From contig QANT01003046.1 of NCBI GenBank assembly GCA_003254885.1, positions 23,213-87,212 of the forward strand: DNA of 64,000 nucleotides, written 5' to 3'. The notes beneath the pieces were generated by a model. The model searched no databases. It had not been told where the DNA came from and saw only the letters and a program-made list of their open reading frames with translations. The translations under genes were made by a program, and so were the position numbers. This stretch comes from Purshia tridentata (taxonomy: Eukaryota; Streptophyta; Magnoliopsida; Rosales; Rosaceae). Shown piece by piece: positions 1 to 10,249 of this stretch (the stretch's first letter is position 1; every line of letters starts with the position of its first letter).

Positions 1-2399
1 TCCTCACAAAATGAGAAGAATTTATACCATACATTGCTCCATCACATATGAACAAATTAAATAGATATAAAAATAATATCATGATAAACAAGTTTATCGA
101 ATTAAAATTAGCTTGTTGGTCGAATACAAAAATTTCACTCATACATATTCAGGTTCAAAGCCTTCATTTCCTTTTATAATAAAAAAAAAATTACACCAAC
201 GTTTACACCATACAAACATTTGTTTCCTATCACAATTCATATATGATTCTATAAGAACTTGACCCAATTGATAAGACATGCAAATAAATTTTAATATTCA
301 AATTTATGCAAAAAATATTAATATTTAATTGTAAAGAAAAAAAATCATAAATTAGCTTTCTCACTTTAAAAAGAAAAATCTCATGGACTTGTCCATTTAA
401 AGTATAGTACAAGTACGAATTAACAATAGACAATGTTGGATTTAAATCTAAACCATATAAATCAACATAAACACATTATGAAAATACGATATACTCAATT
501 TAAATAATCTAAACCGACCCGTTTGACACGTATATGAAAGAGTCATGAACAAAGCTCAAAAATCTTTGTACTTCATAACATCTCTTCCACGCCTTATGAA
601 AATGGGGAAACGAATGAAACAACCATTTGAAAGATAATAATGGCCAATCATTTTTAACATCTCTCTGATGCATGTTTTGGGACTTTAAAAAAAAATGAAA
701 TTCACGTGGCAATATCAAATTGTTCAGCATGCAATTGAATGCATGTGACAGCATTTAGTATAAGATATCATTGCCTACATAGATCCAAATTAAATTACAT
801 GGAATAAGAAAGAAAAAGTTGCAATTAAAGTTTTTATTTATTAAATTTTATTCTAATAATTTATTTGTTAGAAATTAGAATTACGTGTGCTTTAATTAAG
901 AGGAGAAAAAATGAAAAAAAACCAGCGGTAAATGTAGATGTAGATTTTTAGTTTAAACTGCAAATGCAATTGCCAAACACTTGGCAAAACACTCAATGTT
1001 TAGTAGTATGTTTTAAGCTGACTGACACGTTTAATGCCCGCATTTTGTCATTTAGTTTAATTTTATTATTGATTGGCTTTATGATTAATGCAAGGGATAT
1101 TTTTGTTCCCACGAGTAATTAATTCTAGAACTGATGTCGTCTCTTTACATGTATACACAACTAGTTGAACTTGTACATGACTTGTTTGGTGATAAATTAT
1201 TGAGGTTGACCATAAGGCCATGTGGCATGCTAACATGGTATTACCATTTTACTTAAATTATAACACGGACAAAATTATTAATTAATACCTTACACGGTTA
1301 AATCTTAAACCACAAATAATATCTTAAAAAATTATACTATGTCCATGTTTTATGATTTTATGATCACAGATAATAATTGATTATGTTTGACACTCTTTCA
1401 TGTTTGAATTCCCCCTTTTTCAAATTTTCTCAAAAAAAAACCTTGTTTTAAAATTCATTTTTACCTTTTTTATTAATTGAGTTTTATTTTTCTTTATTCT
1501 TGAACTTTTCTTCTCCCTTTTAAGACGACAACCAATAATGACTAGATTACTAGATTTCAGGCCAAGCCTCAACACTTTGTTGTGTATTACTCCGGACTTG
1601 TGCGAAAATTAACCCATGAATGGAAGACGTAAAAGAAGAAACGCACCAATTAAAGAGCTCTTGCCCTCACCGTCAAAGATTTGTGATTTTTCATAATCTC
1701 TACTTTTAGCATAATGGTTGCTCTTCAACTCAATTAAGTATTTATGTAATTCCATTCACACTCAAAAAGTGTTACAAAGCTATTTTATCTTTATTCTGTA
1801 CTATTAAATAATTAATATATAACTAAAATCAAAAGTCAAGTAGCCAGAGACAAAAAAAAGTAAATGATCTACATTCCAAAATAAAATTGCCATATAGAGA
1901 TCGAGACTGTGAAAGCATAAATAGTTGGGACGTCAAACCTTCCCACCAAGTTTAAATTTGTTCTTCCATATAATAGATGGCACATCATAGTCCATTATCC
2001 ATATATAGTCCATATCCAAAACCTCCACTCTACACTATCCCTCACTTGGGAAAATATGAGTGTCACGTACGTGGTGTTACTGATCTACATATTATAATAT
2101 GGGTGAATAATGAGTTTATACCTTTAAGGTATAATATAAATAAATATATGTATTATAACATAAGTAGATAAATAACACCACATGATAGAGTTATAGTCAC
2201 ACTAAAATAATTTGGGGGTCGAGTTAAAATCTAGGTCTCTTGCGTTGTCGTATCGAAAGGGAGAAGAAATATATGTTCAAGAATAAGGGTAAACTAATTA
2301 ACATAGAAATTCAATTGATAAAAACATAAGAAAATTATTACAAAAAAATAGGGATGAATGTAAAAGGATTGATTGTTATAAACGCCCCACAAATAAGAA
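1..2399. other. intergenic, AT-rich, no gene seen
   Basis: I see no supported coding region, RNA gene or clear transposon end here. The few short open frames have no codon bias, no domain and no plausible splice partners. The stretch is AT-rich with short homopolymers, as expected of plant intergenic DNA. Confidence 0.6.
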
Positions 2400-2720
2400 C
2401 TACGCCCAATGGCCATGCAATATACTTCGGGTTCGAACAGGCTTGGGGCTTACTGGGGTGGGTTCAGGTTGAGATCGCCATTTTTTCAGCATAATTAGTC
2501 TGGTTTTAAGCTTTCGAGCCATTTTGACAACCCTAGTAGGAGGTGAGGCGTCCAAGGCTATGGAAGTTTCAACTACAACTTTGGGATAAATAAATCTTGA
2601 TTTTGGATCAAGTGGAGGATGAATACTACCAACTGGCTTGCAATACTGGCTGCCTGAGCCATCGTGATTTGCCGTCGTCACGTCCCAAGTTTGTGCTGCT
2701 TGCTGTAGAAAATCAACCAT
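2400..2720 (-). CDS. hypothetical small protein, 106 aa (doubtful)
   Basis: This open frame starts with ATG at 2720 (minus) and ends at 2400. I do not recognise the protein. It has no signal peptide or membrane segment, the middle is basic (MARKLKTRL), and a proline-rich stretch (QPEPTPVSPKP) precedes the end HGHWA. Support for a gene is circumstantial: the minus strand upstream has a TATA-like CATAAATAG near 2860-2880, followed by a GA-repeat leader near 2813-2830, the order expected of a promoter and 5' UTR. It could equally be a chance frame or a remnant of a longer gene. Expression data or a homologue in a related species would decide. Confidence 0.25.
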   Translation of the reverse strand: MVDFLQQAAQTWDVTTANHDGSGSQYCKPVGSIHPPLDPKSRFIYPKVVVETSIALDASPPTRVVKMARKLKTRLIMLKKWRSQPEPTPVSPKPVRTRSILHGHWA

Positions 2721-3340
2721 AGCATGTGCTTGGATGGAGAGAAACTGAGATAGAAAATTTTAATTTCTATATATTTGGTTACTTACTTTACATGATGAAA
2801 AGCTGATTTCATTTCTCTCTCTCTCTCTGCTTAATTAATTAATGAACAATTGCACATCGCTACATCTATTTATGCATGCATATAACTGGGTAACAAACCT
2901 ATATTAGAGTTGTTAAACTTAACTTAAGTAACCAAATATAGAAACTATAGGTCAATCGCCAATTGTTGTTAACAAACTAAAACTGAGTGTGAACTAATTC
3001 AGCTGCGGGAAGCTTTCATTCAGTTCAATTAGTTCTATTATATTGGGATTAGTTCTATTGGATTGGTCTACCCTCCTTAATTAATTATTGCTCAATGTTG
3101 GTATATGTTACATGAATCACAACTTAGGTCGAAACCCAAAGCAAACCTTTTTTTTTTTAATTTTCGGACCCGTCAATTTAGTTACACTCAATATATTAAA
3201 GGTGACCCGAGTAAAAAATGCATGTGCATGAAAGATGAATGTACTTGTACATCTCTTGGCCAAAAAAAAATGTACTTGTACATCTAAAATTTAGTCAAGA
3301 ATTATACCCCTGAAGACAATTATAATAATGGTCCTTGAAT
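2721..3340. other. intergenic with a micro-insertion
   Basis: No gene is seen. The notable feature is a 14-bp insertion at 3255-3268 (CTTGGCC followed by seven A) flanked by exact 17-bp direct repeats, AATGTACTTGTACATCT, at 3238-3254 and 3269-3285. Confidence 0.6.
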
Positions 3341-3691
3341 ACTATTTTGGTTCACGAACTTGTTTTTAAAATTATATAGTTCATAAACTTTCACATGTAT
3401 ATCACTATATTCTATTCTGTCAATTTTAGTCATATGTATAATGTTAAGAAAAAAAAGAGTAAATGAGTTACTATTTTAGCTTTCAAAAATGACTCATATA
3501 TTTTATACGTAATTAAAATTTAAAACTGACGAAAAAAGTAAATGAAATTGACAAAATGAACTCATATATTTAATACATAATTAAAACTGACGAAAAAAAT
3601 AAATGAAATTGACAAAATGAACTGAAGTAATATACATGTGAAAATTCAAGAATTTTAAAATTTTAAAAAAAGTTCATGAACCAAAATAATA
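3341..3691. mobile_element. inverted-repeat MITE, about 350 bp
   Basis: The left end, running inward from ACTATTTTGGTTCACGAACT (3341), is matched in inverted orientation by the right end, where AGTTCATGAACCAAAATAAT ends near 3690. The inverted similarity extends about 60-70 bp inward on both sides, to CACATGTATAT near 3392 and ATATACATGTG near 3632. The centre has a roughly 80-bp direct duplication built on AACTGACGAAAAAA and AAATGAAATTGACAAAATGA. There is no coding capacity. Long terminal inverted repeats around a short AT-rich core suggest a non-autonomous DNA transposon. I could not find a convincing target duplication, so the superfamily is open. Confidence 0.6.
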
Positions 3692-4433
3692 TTAAAGATA
3701 AAATTTGAAAACTGTTATTTGCTCTAAATTACTAAGATTAAGATAAATTTGCATCAAACAAGGATGAATGCGGTCTTATTATATCAATGTTATTGATATT
3801 TAGTTATTAGTACCTAAATTCTACTACGTCTTTGATAAGATCAGATCATACATTCATAGCCCAAAGACAAAAAAACTATTCCATTCAAAGTTGCGATTTG
3901 AAAGTACCAGAAACTTAAATCACACCCTTCACTGATTGACTCTGTTTTGGTCGGCCCTGTCCTACAAAATAAGCAAAGGTTTAATTAGGCAGGCTCAGTT
4001 GACAAGTCCCTTATTTAAGCAGAGTAATTAGTTGAAAAGCCCCAAGAATTAACAACCATCTTATCAAAGTCGCAGGTCTATCCACCATCTATTATTTTGA
4101 TAATGGACACTTTGACATGATTAGGGCACTAGTTTAACATTCTGATAATATTCTCAAAATATTTTAACAAATACTAAAATTTGACATAGTATTCTATTTT
4201 TTTTTTTGGCCACAGACATAGTATTCTTTTTTTTGGCCAGGACAGACATAGTATTCTTAATTGAGCATTTTTTGTATTTCTGTCATATCAATATTTAATA
4301 CTACCTTCATTATTGCTGCCTTTTGTAAGACACCAACACAATTAAGAAGATAATCCTTCCCTCAAATACACCTTCTATGGCCACCAAACCAAAACACATT
4401 CACCCCATCAGAAGCTTCCTCCTCCAAAACCCC
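3692..4433. other. upstream region of the aspartic protease with two nested micro-insertions
   Basis: No gene is seen. At 4183-4257 the 13-mer GACATAGTATTCT occurs three times, separated by two short inserts that each contain a T-run ending in GGCC (4196-4214 and 4228-4244). The last 100 bases before the TATA box are C-rich and probably belong to the protease promoter. Confidence 0.6.
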
Positions 4434-4440
4434 TTTATAA
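4434..4440 (+). promoter_or_regulatory. TATA box of the aspartic protease gene
   Basis: TTTATAA lies about 125 bp upstream of the protease ATG and is followed by a CT-rich leader (CTCTCTCCCTCTCTC near 4455-4470 and again near 4497), typical of plant transcription starts and 5' UTRs. Confidence 0.6.
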
Positions 4441-4565
4441 ACCCCCCCTTCACCACTCTCTCCCTCTCTCTAAACACATTCAAAATTGAAAGCCTTTCTC
4501 TCTCTAGCCTCTATAGAACCTGGACTACTCCACTCTGTTTTCTAACCACTTTGTAGTATATATCC

Positions 4566-6014
4566 ATGGCTTCTTCTCTCTCCCTACTTTACTTAATACT
4601 CTGTTTTACATACTCTGTTTCATCTTCACAAACACTATTCTTCCCTCTAACCCACTCCCTCTCCCAAACCCAATTCAACAGTACCCACCACCTCCTCAAA
4701 TCCACCGCCACGCGCTCTTCCACTCGCTTCCACCGCCACCACCACCATCACCACCACTCCCGCCAAGTCTCCCTCCCTCTCTCCCCCGGCAGCGACTACA
4801 CACTCTCACTCACCCTCAACTCCAACCCTCCCCAAGCCATCTCCCTCTACATGGACACCGGCAGCGACCTCGTCTGGTTCCCCTGCTCCCCCTTCGAATG
4901 CATCCTCTGCGAAGGCGAAGCTAACTCCACAACCCCACCTCCCAGAATCCCCAAAAACGCCGCCGTTTCATGCGACTCCCAATCCTGCTCCGCCACCCAC
5001 TCTTCTCTCTCATCACGTGACCTCTGCGCCATGGCGCGTTGTCCTCTGGAGTCCATAGAGGTCTCGGAATGTGCCGAATTCTCCTGCCCCCCATTTTACT
5101 ACGCTTATGGCGATGGAAGCTTAATCGCTAGCCTCCACAAGTACAGCTTTTCAATGCCCATGTCATCGCCCACGCTAAATCTTCGAAATTTCACCTTCGG
5201 CTGCGCCCACACGGCCCTCGCCGAACCCATTGGGGTCGCCGGCTTCGGCCGCGGCCTGCTTTCTATGCCGGCCCAGCTAGCCTCCTTCTCTCCCCAGCTC
5301 GGTAACCGCTTCTCTTACTGTTTCGTTTCTCACTCATTTGACCAGGACCGAGTCCTCAGACCGAGTCCGCTCGTTCTCGGTCGGTACGACGAGAAGCTAG
5401 TCAGCGATAATGGGGCTCACTTCGTCTACACCTCCATGCTCGACAACCCCAAGCATCCCTATTTTTACTCCGTTGGGCTCGCCGGAATCTCCGTCGGTAA
5501 AAGGTTCATTCAGGCGCCGGAGTTTCTGAAAAGGGTTGATGAGAAAGGTAATGGCGGGATGGTGGTGGACTCGGGCACCACTTACACCATGCTGCCTCAG
5601 CGGTTCTATAACGAGGTGGTTGCTGAGTTGGACCGCCGAGTTGGGCGAGTTCACGAGCGGGCGAGTCAGGTTGAGGACAAAACCGGGCTCGGTCCGTGTT
5701 ACAACTATGACAAGGTGGTGGAAGTTCCGACCGTGACGTTGCATTTCGTGGGGAATAAATCCAGTGTGGTGTTGCCTAGGAAGAACTATTTTTATGAGTT
5801 TACGGACGGTGGTGATGGGCTTGGGGAAAAGAGGAAGGTGGGGTGCTGGATGTTGATGGACGGTGGTGATGAGAAGGAGATGGGTGGTGGGCCCGGGGCT
5901 ATTTTTGGGAATTACCAGCAGCAAGGGTTTGAGGTTGTTTATGATTTGGAGAAGCATAGAATTGGGTTTGCAAGAAGACAATGTTCATTGCTTTGGGATA
6001 GTCTCAACTCTTAA
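4566..6014 (+). CDS. secreted aspartic protease, plant A1 (nepenthesin-like) type
   Basis: Single-exon gene for a 482-residue pepsin-family (A1) aspartic endopeptidase. Residues 1-21 form a hydrophobic signal peptide, so the protein should enter the secretory pathway (wall, apoplast or vacuole). The first catalytic motif is DTGSDLVWFPC with the Asp at residue 97. The second is DSGTTYTMLP with the Asp at residue 335. The flap region carries YAYGDGS. Many paired cysteines, including the CILCEGE/CSPFEC cluster after the first motif, fit the nepenthesin-type insert. The end, IFGNYQQQGFEVVYDLEKHRIGFARRQC, is the usual plant A1 C-terminus. Length and lack of introns match one plant subgroup. An odd feature is a histidine tract at residues 56-64 in the probable propeptide. 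Substrate cannot be told from sequence. ATG 4566 is the first start after the TATA box and gives the signal peptide. Confidence 0.93.
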   Translation: MASSLSLLYLILCFTYSVSSSQTLFFPLTHSLSQTQFNSTHHLLKSTATRSSTRFHRHHHHHHHSRQVSLPLSPGSDYTLSLTLNSNPPQAISLYMDTGSDLVWFPCSPFECILCEGEANSTTPPPRIPKNAAVSCDSQSCSATHSSLSSRDLCAMARCPLESIEVSECAEFSCPPFYYAYGDGSLIASLHKYSFSMPMSSPTLNLRNFTFGCAHTALAEPIGVAGFGRGLLSMPAQLASFSPQLGNRFSYCFVSHSFDQDRVLRPSPLVLGRYDEKLVSDNGAHFVYTSMLDNPKHPYFYSVGLAGISVGKRFIQAPEFLKRVDEKGNGGMVVDSGTTYTMLPQRFYNEVVAELDRRVGRVHERASQVEDKTGLGPCYNYDKVVEVPTVTLHFVGNKSSVVLPRKNYFYEFTDGGDGLGEKRKVGCWMLMDGGDEKEMGGGPGAIFGNYQQQGFEVVYDLEKHRIGFARRQCSLLWDSLNS

Positions 6015-8984
6015 CCAGCTGTAAATGGGAGTTGAATTTGTGAAGGTCAAGGTGGGTTGACTTTCTAGTGAAGGTCAAAGGAGGTTGAACCTGGCTGAGT
6101 TTGACTTTAATCTCACATGCTGAAAACTTTTATGTCACTGCATATATTTTTTGTATATATATCTTTCACATGGTGTGTTAAAACTAGAAGTCTGATAAAA
6201 ACAAGTTTTTAGTTCACTTAGACTTGGGGAAGTTGAGTTGTACATGTAAATTGTTTATATAAGAAGTTATTCCCATAAATTGGAAGCGTGATGCAAAAGC
6301 TGAAGCTTTGACAGAGACAAAGAATTAAAGGAATATTGTGTAAAGTTTGGGATTAAATATGATTTAAGTGAAGTTGTCACTTTTGTTTGTGTAGTTAATT
6401 AATTGGCTTGTACTTTGCACAGGCATTAAGCAAGCACCTTAAGTTTACTTGCTATTAGAATTGGACTTGTTCATAATATGGCAGTAAATAGAGGAAAGTT
6501 TAATGCATTGACATAGCTAGAAGCTAGGTCAGAAGCCATAGGACAAAAGATGTGGTCGGATCATAATTGTTGTTAATTAATGTACATTTTTTCACCATTG
6601 CTCAGATATTTTGAAGGGGATAGTGATATTTTACAGCCTCAAAGGCTCAGATTGATTGGCCTTCCCCAGTTGCCCATACGTAAATTTCAAATTTTCAGGC
6701 CTTCATGTTATTTTGTCATATATGGAATAATGTTATATTAGTATATTCTTAACTCGGATTACATAAATGTAAACATGTTATTTTATTATATATTAATATG
6801 AATGATATTTTTAAATGAGAATGCACGTAAAATATTGTATTAAAATAATATTTTTAGGTCTTATGACTCTTATTTAGTCTTATTACATATCTAATTTGTT
6901 ATATTTAATAATGAAATATGCACATACGTGTCTGCATCATATTCTTTACTCTTTCTCTTAATTTTATATAAAGAGTAAAATTTTGAAATTTTTGTTTCTT
7001 AACACCAACTTAATATGTTCTCGATGAAATTTTCTAAAATTTTTGAAACATAAGTTTACCCCTCAATTGGTTGATAGCAATTTTGTTATTTTTTATTTAA
7101 ATTCTACCGAAATAAAAATTTTCAATAAAAATTTTCTGAAGAGTGAAACTACATTCTTTGGTTTTACTACTTTTTTTTACATGAAAGGTGAAGGAATATT
7201 GAGTAGAATGTACATTATGTACATGGTCTTTTAAGGCTTGATAGCGTATCCCCTCAGCCAAGTCATGAATAAAGCCATTGATGAGTGATGGATCTCAATA
7301 CTTGTCTCTGACGTCGTCAATCTCAATTATCCACCAAGGCTACGCATGGGCTGCCCAATTGCTGCAAATTAGGCACTTTCGTGCTCTACTGGGTTCTACA
7401 CTCCAATCTTTGTAACCTTCTGCTACAAATAGGAATCATACCCAATCATGAATCATGTCACAGTTCAACAACAGTCCAATATAACCTGTCTTCTTCCTCT
7501 TTATAGTTCTCTTACAATATCCATAAATACAATAAGTAAACAATTTTTGATATAATTAATTTTTTATAGAAATAATCTTTATAATTAAATCTAATAAATA
7601 ACGATTCTGATTATAAATTTTTAATATAAAATAAAAATAATAATAATAAATTGGCAAAAAAAGTAAGCTTGACAAAAATGAATAACATTTTCTTGAAATT
7701 TATACTCTAATATGCAAAACTAAACCCGTTTAGTATGCAAATCTATACTCGAATATGGAGGTGACAATATTGTAGAATTTCGAAAGATGTTGTGGACACT
7801 CATAAAATACAAAAGAAGATTTTGTTGTCATGTAAATCCCTGACTCTAATGCCTTGGTTTAAAGGTTTGTGCGCCTCCCAAAGCTGCCAGAAATTCACTC
7901 ATTCAAGCCAGCTGTACGCAAGAACTAGATATTTCATCCTACCTTCTTTAATTTCGTCCCATCTTGTAATCTCAATTTTGGCCTCATCCTCCCTGTTATA
8001 GTTTGTGTCTTTGTCACTAGTTTTGACCAATCGCACGAGAGCTATAGGTGAGACTAGCTTAATAACGTAGGCCCGACCTTACAGTAGTACTGGCTTTTCG
8101 TCACACGTGGACTTGCACACTTTATTTAATATTTTATTTGAAGCTTGGGCATGACGTCCCGGATTTGTAGTTTCCGAAGAGCTAAAAACAATGTCTGAGA
8201 GATTGGATACAGCTGGCTCATGCTGTCGTCGTACGTGTTCTTCTAGATGCTTCTCCACCTCTTTATACTCTGTGGGCCCCACTGTTACACACGCTTGAAG
8301 AGTTCGTATACCGTATATGATACAGTGGTAAGGATAAAATTTGTTTTTACATTACTGAAATGACACTTTTAAGTCACCTCTTACTGTTTTTTTATTTGGC
8401 CAAAAGCACAGAATGCATCTGTAGCTCCAGCTGCACTGCACCTACAGTTTTCATTTAATTTTTTTTTTTTTTTGAATCTTAATATTTGCGTGGTTAATCA
8501 GAGTATTTTTTAGTGTTTCAAAATATTTTTAGGTTGATTTAAGTAAGGTTAGTGGTTTCCCTGGGGCCAAAAAAGAAGAAGTAAAGTTAGTGGTTTTTAT
8601 TTAAGAATATATAATATCATTGTTATATTGTAACTGCAAAAATAGTAAATTGCATATGCAACTAGCAGTAGTTTTTGTCATACAACGTAATAACGTAATA
8701 AATTATACTTTTGAGTAAAGAAATTTGTTGAAATGTTTTTTAAGACAATATATCCATAATTTTCTTTTACTCATTAGCTGGTGTTACTAATTCAAGTGTT
8801 ATGATATTGTGGACTGACAAGTTACACTTTTGAAAAAAAAAAAATTTGTGTAATACCATATGATGGTTTTACAATCATATCAAAAAATTACTTGTATATG
8901 ATCAAGCATCGTATGAAAAAATATATTTGTCTCGAGTAAAAAATATGTTTTTTATTCGAGAAGAATTTCTTGGGATGAAGCATC
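6015..8984. other. 3' flank of the protease and intergenic DNA
   Basis: The first few hundred bases are the probable 3' UTR of the protease. No further gene is supported. Open frames near 7043, 7792 and 8079 are short and lack features. A micro-insertion lies at 8559-8578, with GGGGCC next to an A-run, between near-identical 18-bp repeats AAGTAAGGTTAGTGGTTT (8541-8558) and AAGTAAAGTTAGTGGTTT (8579-8596). Confidence 0.55.
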
Positions 8985-9038
8985 TGTAACAAACCCAAAA
9001 TTTTCCTTTATTTTCTTTGTCTCTCTCAACCGCTTTTT

Positions 9039-9306
9039 TGTTGAAAGATATTCCATATTGAAGATGTGAGGGCCTTGCTAGTGGTTTATAAGGGTTTGGG
9101 CTACTCCTCTCATTGCCAATTGGTTTTGAGATGGATGCTTAGATTCATTCATGGTATCAGAGCAGGTTATCCACGTGATGTGCCTAAGCGGTCACACGTG
9201 CTCCCACGTTACCCAATATAAATTGTCCATGTGTTAGGCTTGAAATAATGCCACACGTGTGGAGGCGTGTTGAGAAACATCCCACATTGAAGATATGAGG
9301 GCCTTG
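9039..9306 (+). mobile_element. TRIM-type mini LTR retrotransposon, 3' repeat truncated
   Basis: A 113-bp terminal repeat at 9039-9151 begins TGTTGAAAG and ends in CA. The next base starts TGGTATCAGAGCAGG (9152-9166), the primer-binding site complementary to the 3' end of plant initiator tRNA-Met. The internal part is only about 116 bp. It ends in the purine-rich GTGGAGGCG, after which a second terminal repeat begins at 9268 (TGTTGAGAAACATCCCACAT) and stays similar to the first copy until about 9306, where similarity stops. The element therefore has no protein genes and a broken 3' repeat. Its size fits terminal-repeat retrotransposons in miniature. The repeat carries a CCCACATTG-like box about 25 bp before TTTATAAG, discussed in the findings. 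Confidence 0.75.
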
Positions 9307-10249
9307 ATGCCTAAATTTATTCCATCGTCTTTATGCTCTCTCTCCTCACTCACTCTCATCGTGCTAGGCTCTTTCTCTAGCGCATGTGCCGCCGTTCGGC
9401 GGTCAACGTCAACGAGACCACCTAAGTCAAATAGTAATGATTTGAAGCACTTCTTTTTTGCGAAGTATACTTGTGCACCCCTAAGTCACTCGGCTAGCGC
9501 GGATGCCTAACCGGTGCAACGATTCTGGGGTGGAAGGCGTTTTCGTCGTCCTACTAGGCTCATAAATAAAAAAAAGGCTGAGTAAAGCCCAACAGGCGAA
9601 AGCTTTAATGATGTTTCCCTAACTTTGGCCCAAAATAGTTGTTGAACTCGTTTGCAGGCCTTAAAATATTAATGGTGGAACTTTATGAATTTGATTGAGC
9701 TCAAGATTTTATTGCGTTATGTTCACATTTTGCTTAATTTGAATTTGATATGATCTTTAGGCGACGTGGAGAAAACTCGTTCCCTCTGCATGAAAAACAT
9801 TACCCCACAGCTAGTTTACTTGACGCTCAGACATTCCAGAGTGCAAGCAAAGCATGGAATTCGATTCCCAACTCAACAGGGTTTCACCTTTTCTCCTTTC
9901 AAAGCTTTCATATTTTCTTTTGTATTTACGTTTGTTTTGCACCTTCTTTTCTTTCCCTCTTTGTGCCTTTCACAAATTTCACTTACAGTTCAATTTCAAC
10001 AACTCCCTGCCCACTAACACTGTAACGGGGTTGCCATTCTCTCCGTTGCTAAACAGTTTCTTCCATGAAACCATCACAGTCTTTGTTAAGTTCAAGCTAC
10101 CTTCTTCAATTCCTGGTATGATACCAAAGTGATTTTCTCTATATTTTGTTTTTTAAAAGAAAAAGTTCAAGCTTCTTCAATTCCCCTTCCAAAATTAAGC
10201 ACATCAATTAAACTTAGATTCCATAAAGGCATACTTTTGCTATTCACGT
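9307..10249. other. intergenic and probable 5' leader of the SEC14 gene
   Basis: No coding gene is supported. Three overlapping open frames at 9750-10132 sit in T-rich leader-like DNA and look like chance. The part from roughly 9850 to 10249 is pyrimidine-rich and probably includes the promoter and 5' UTR of the downstream SEC14-like gene. The segment 9300-9600 is more GC-rich than its surroundings and may be leftover transposon, but I cannot classify it. Confidence 0.45.

Noticed and set aside
5397-5981. 194-codon minus-strand frame opposite the aspartic protease
   Set aside because: It is the antisense shadow of the GC-rich protease exon. It has no domain, and the plus strand carries all catalytic motifs.
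9750-10132. Three overlapping frames upstream of the SEC14 gene
   Set aside because: They overlap in different frames in T-rich leader DNA and show no domain or codon bias; more likely 5' UTR.
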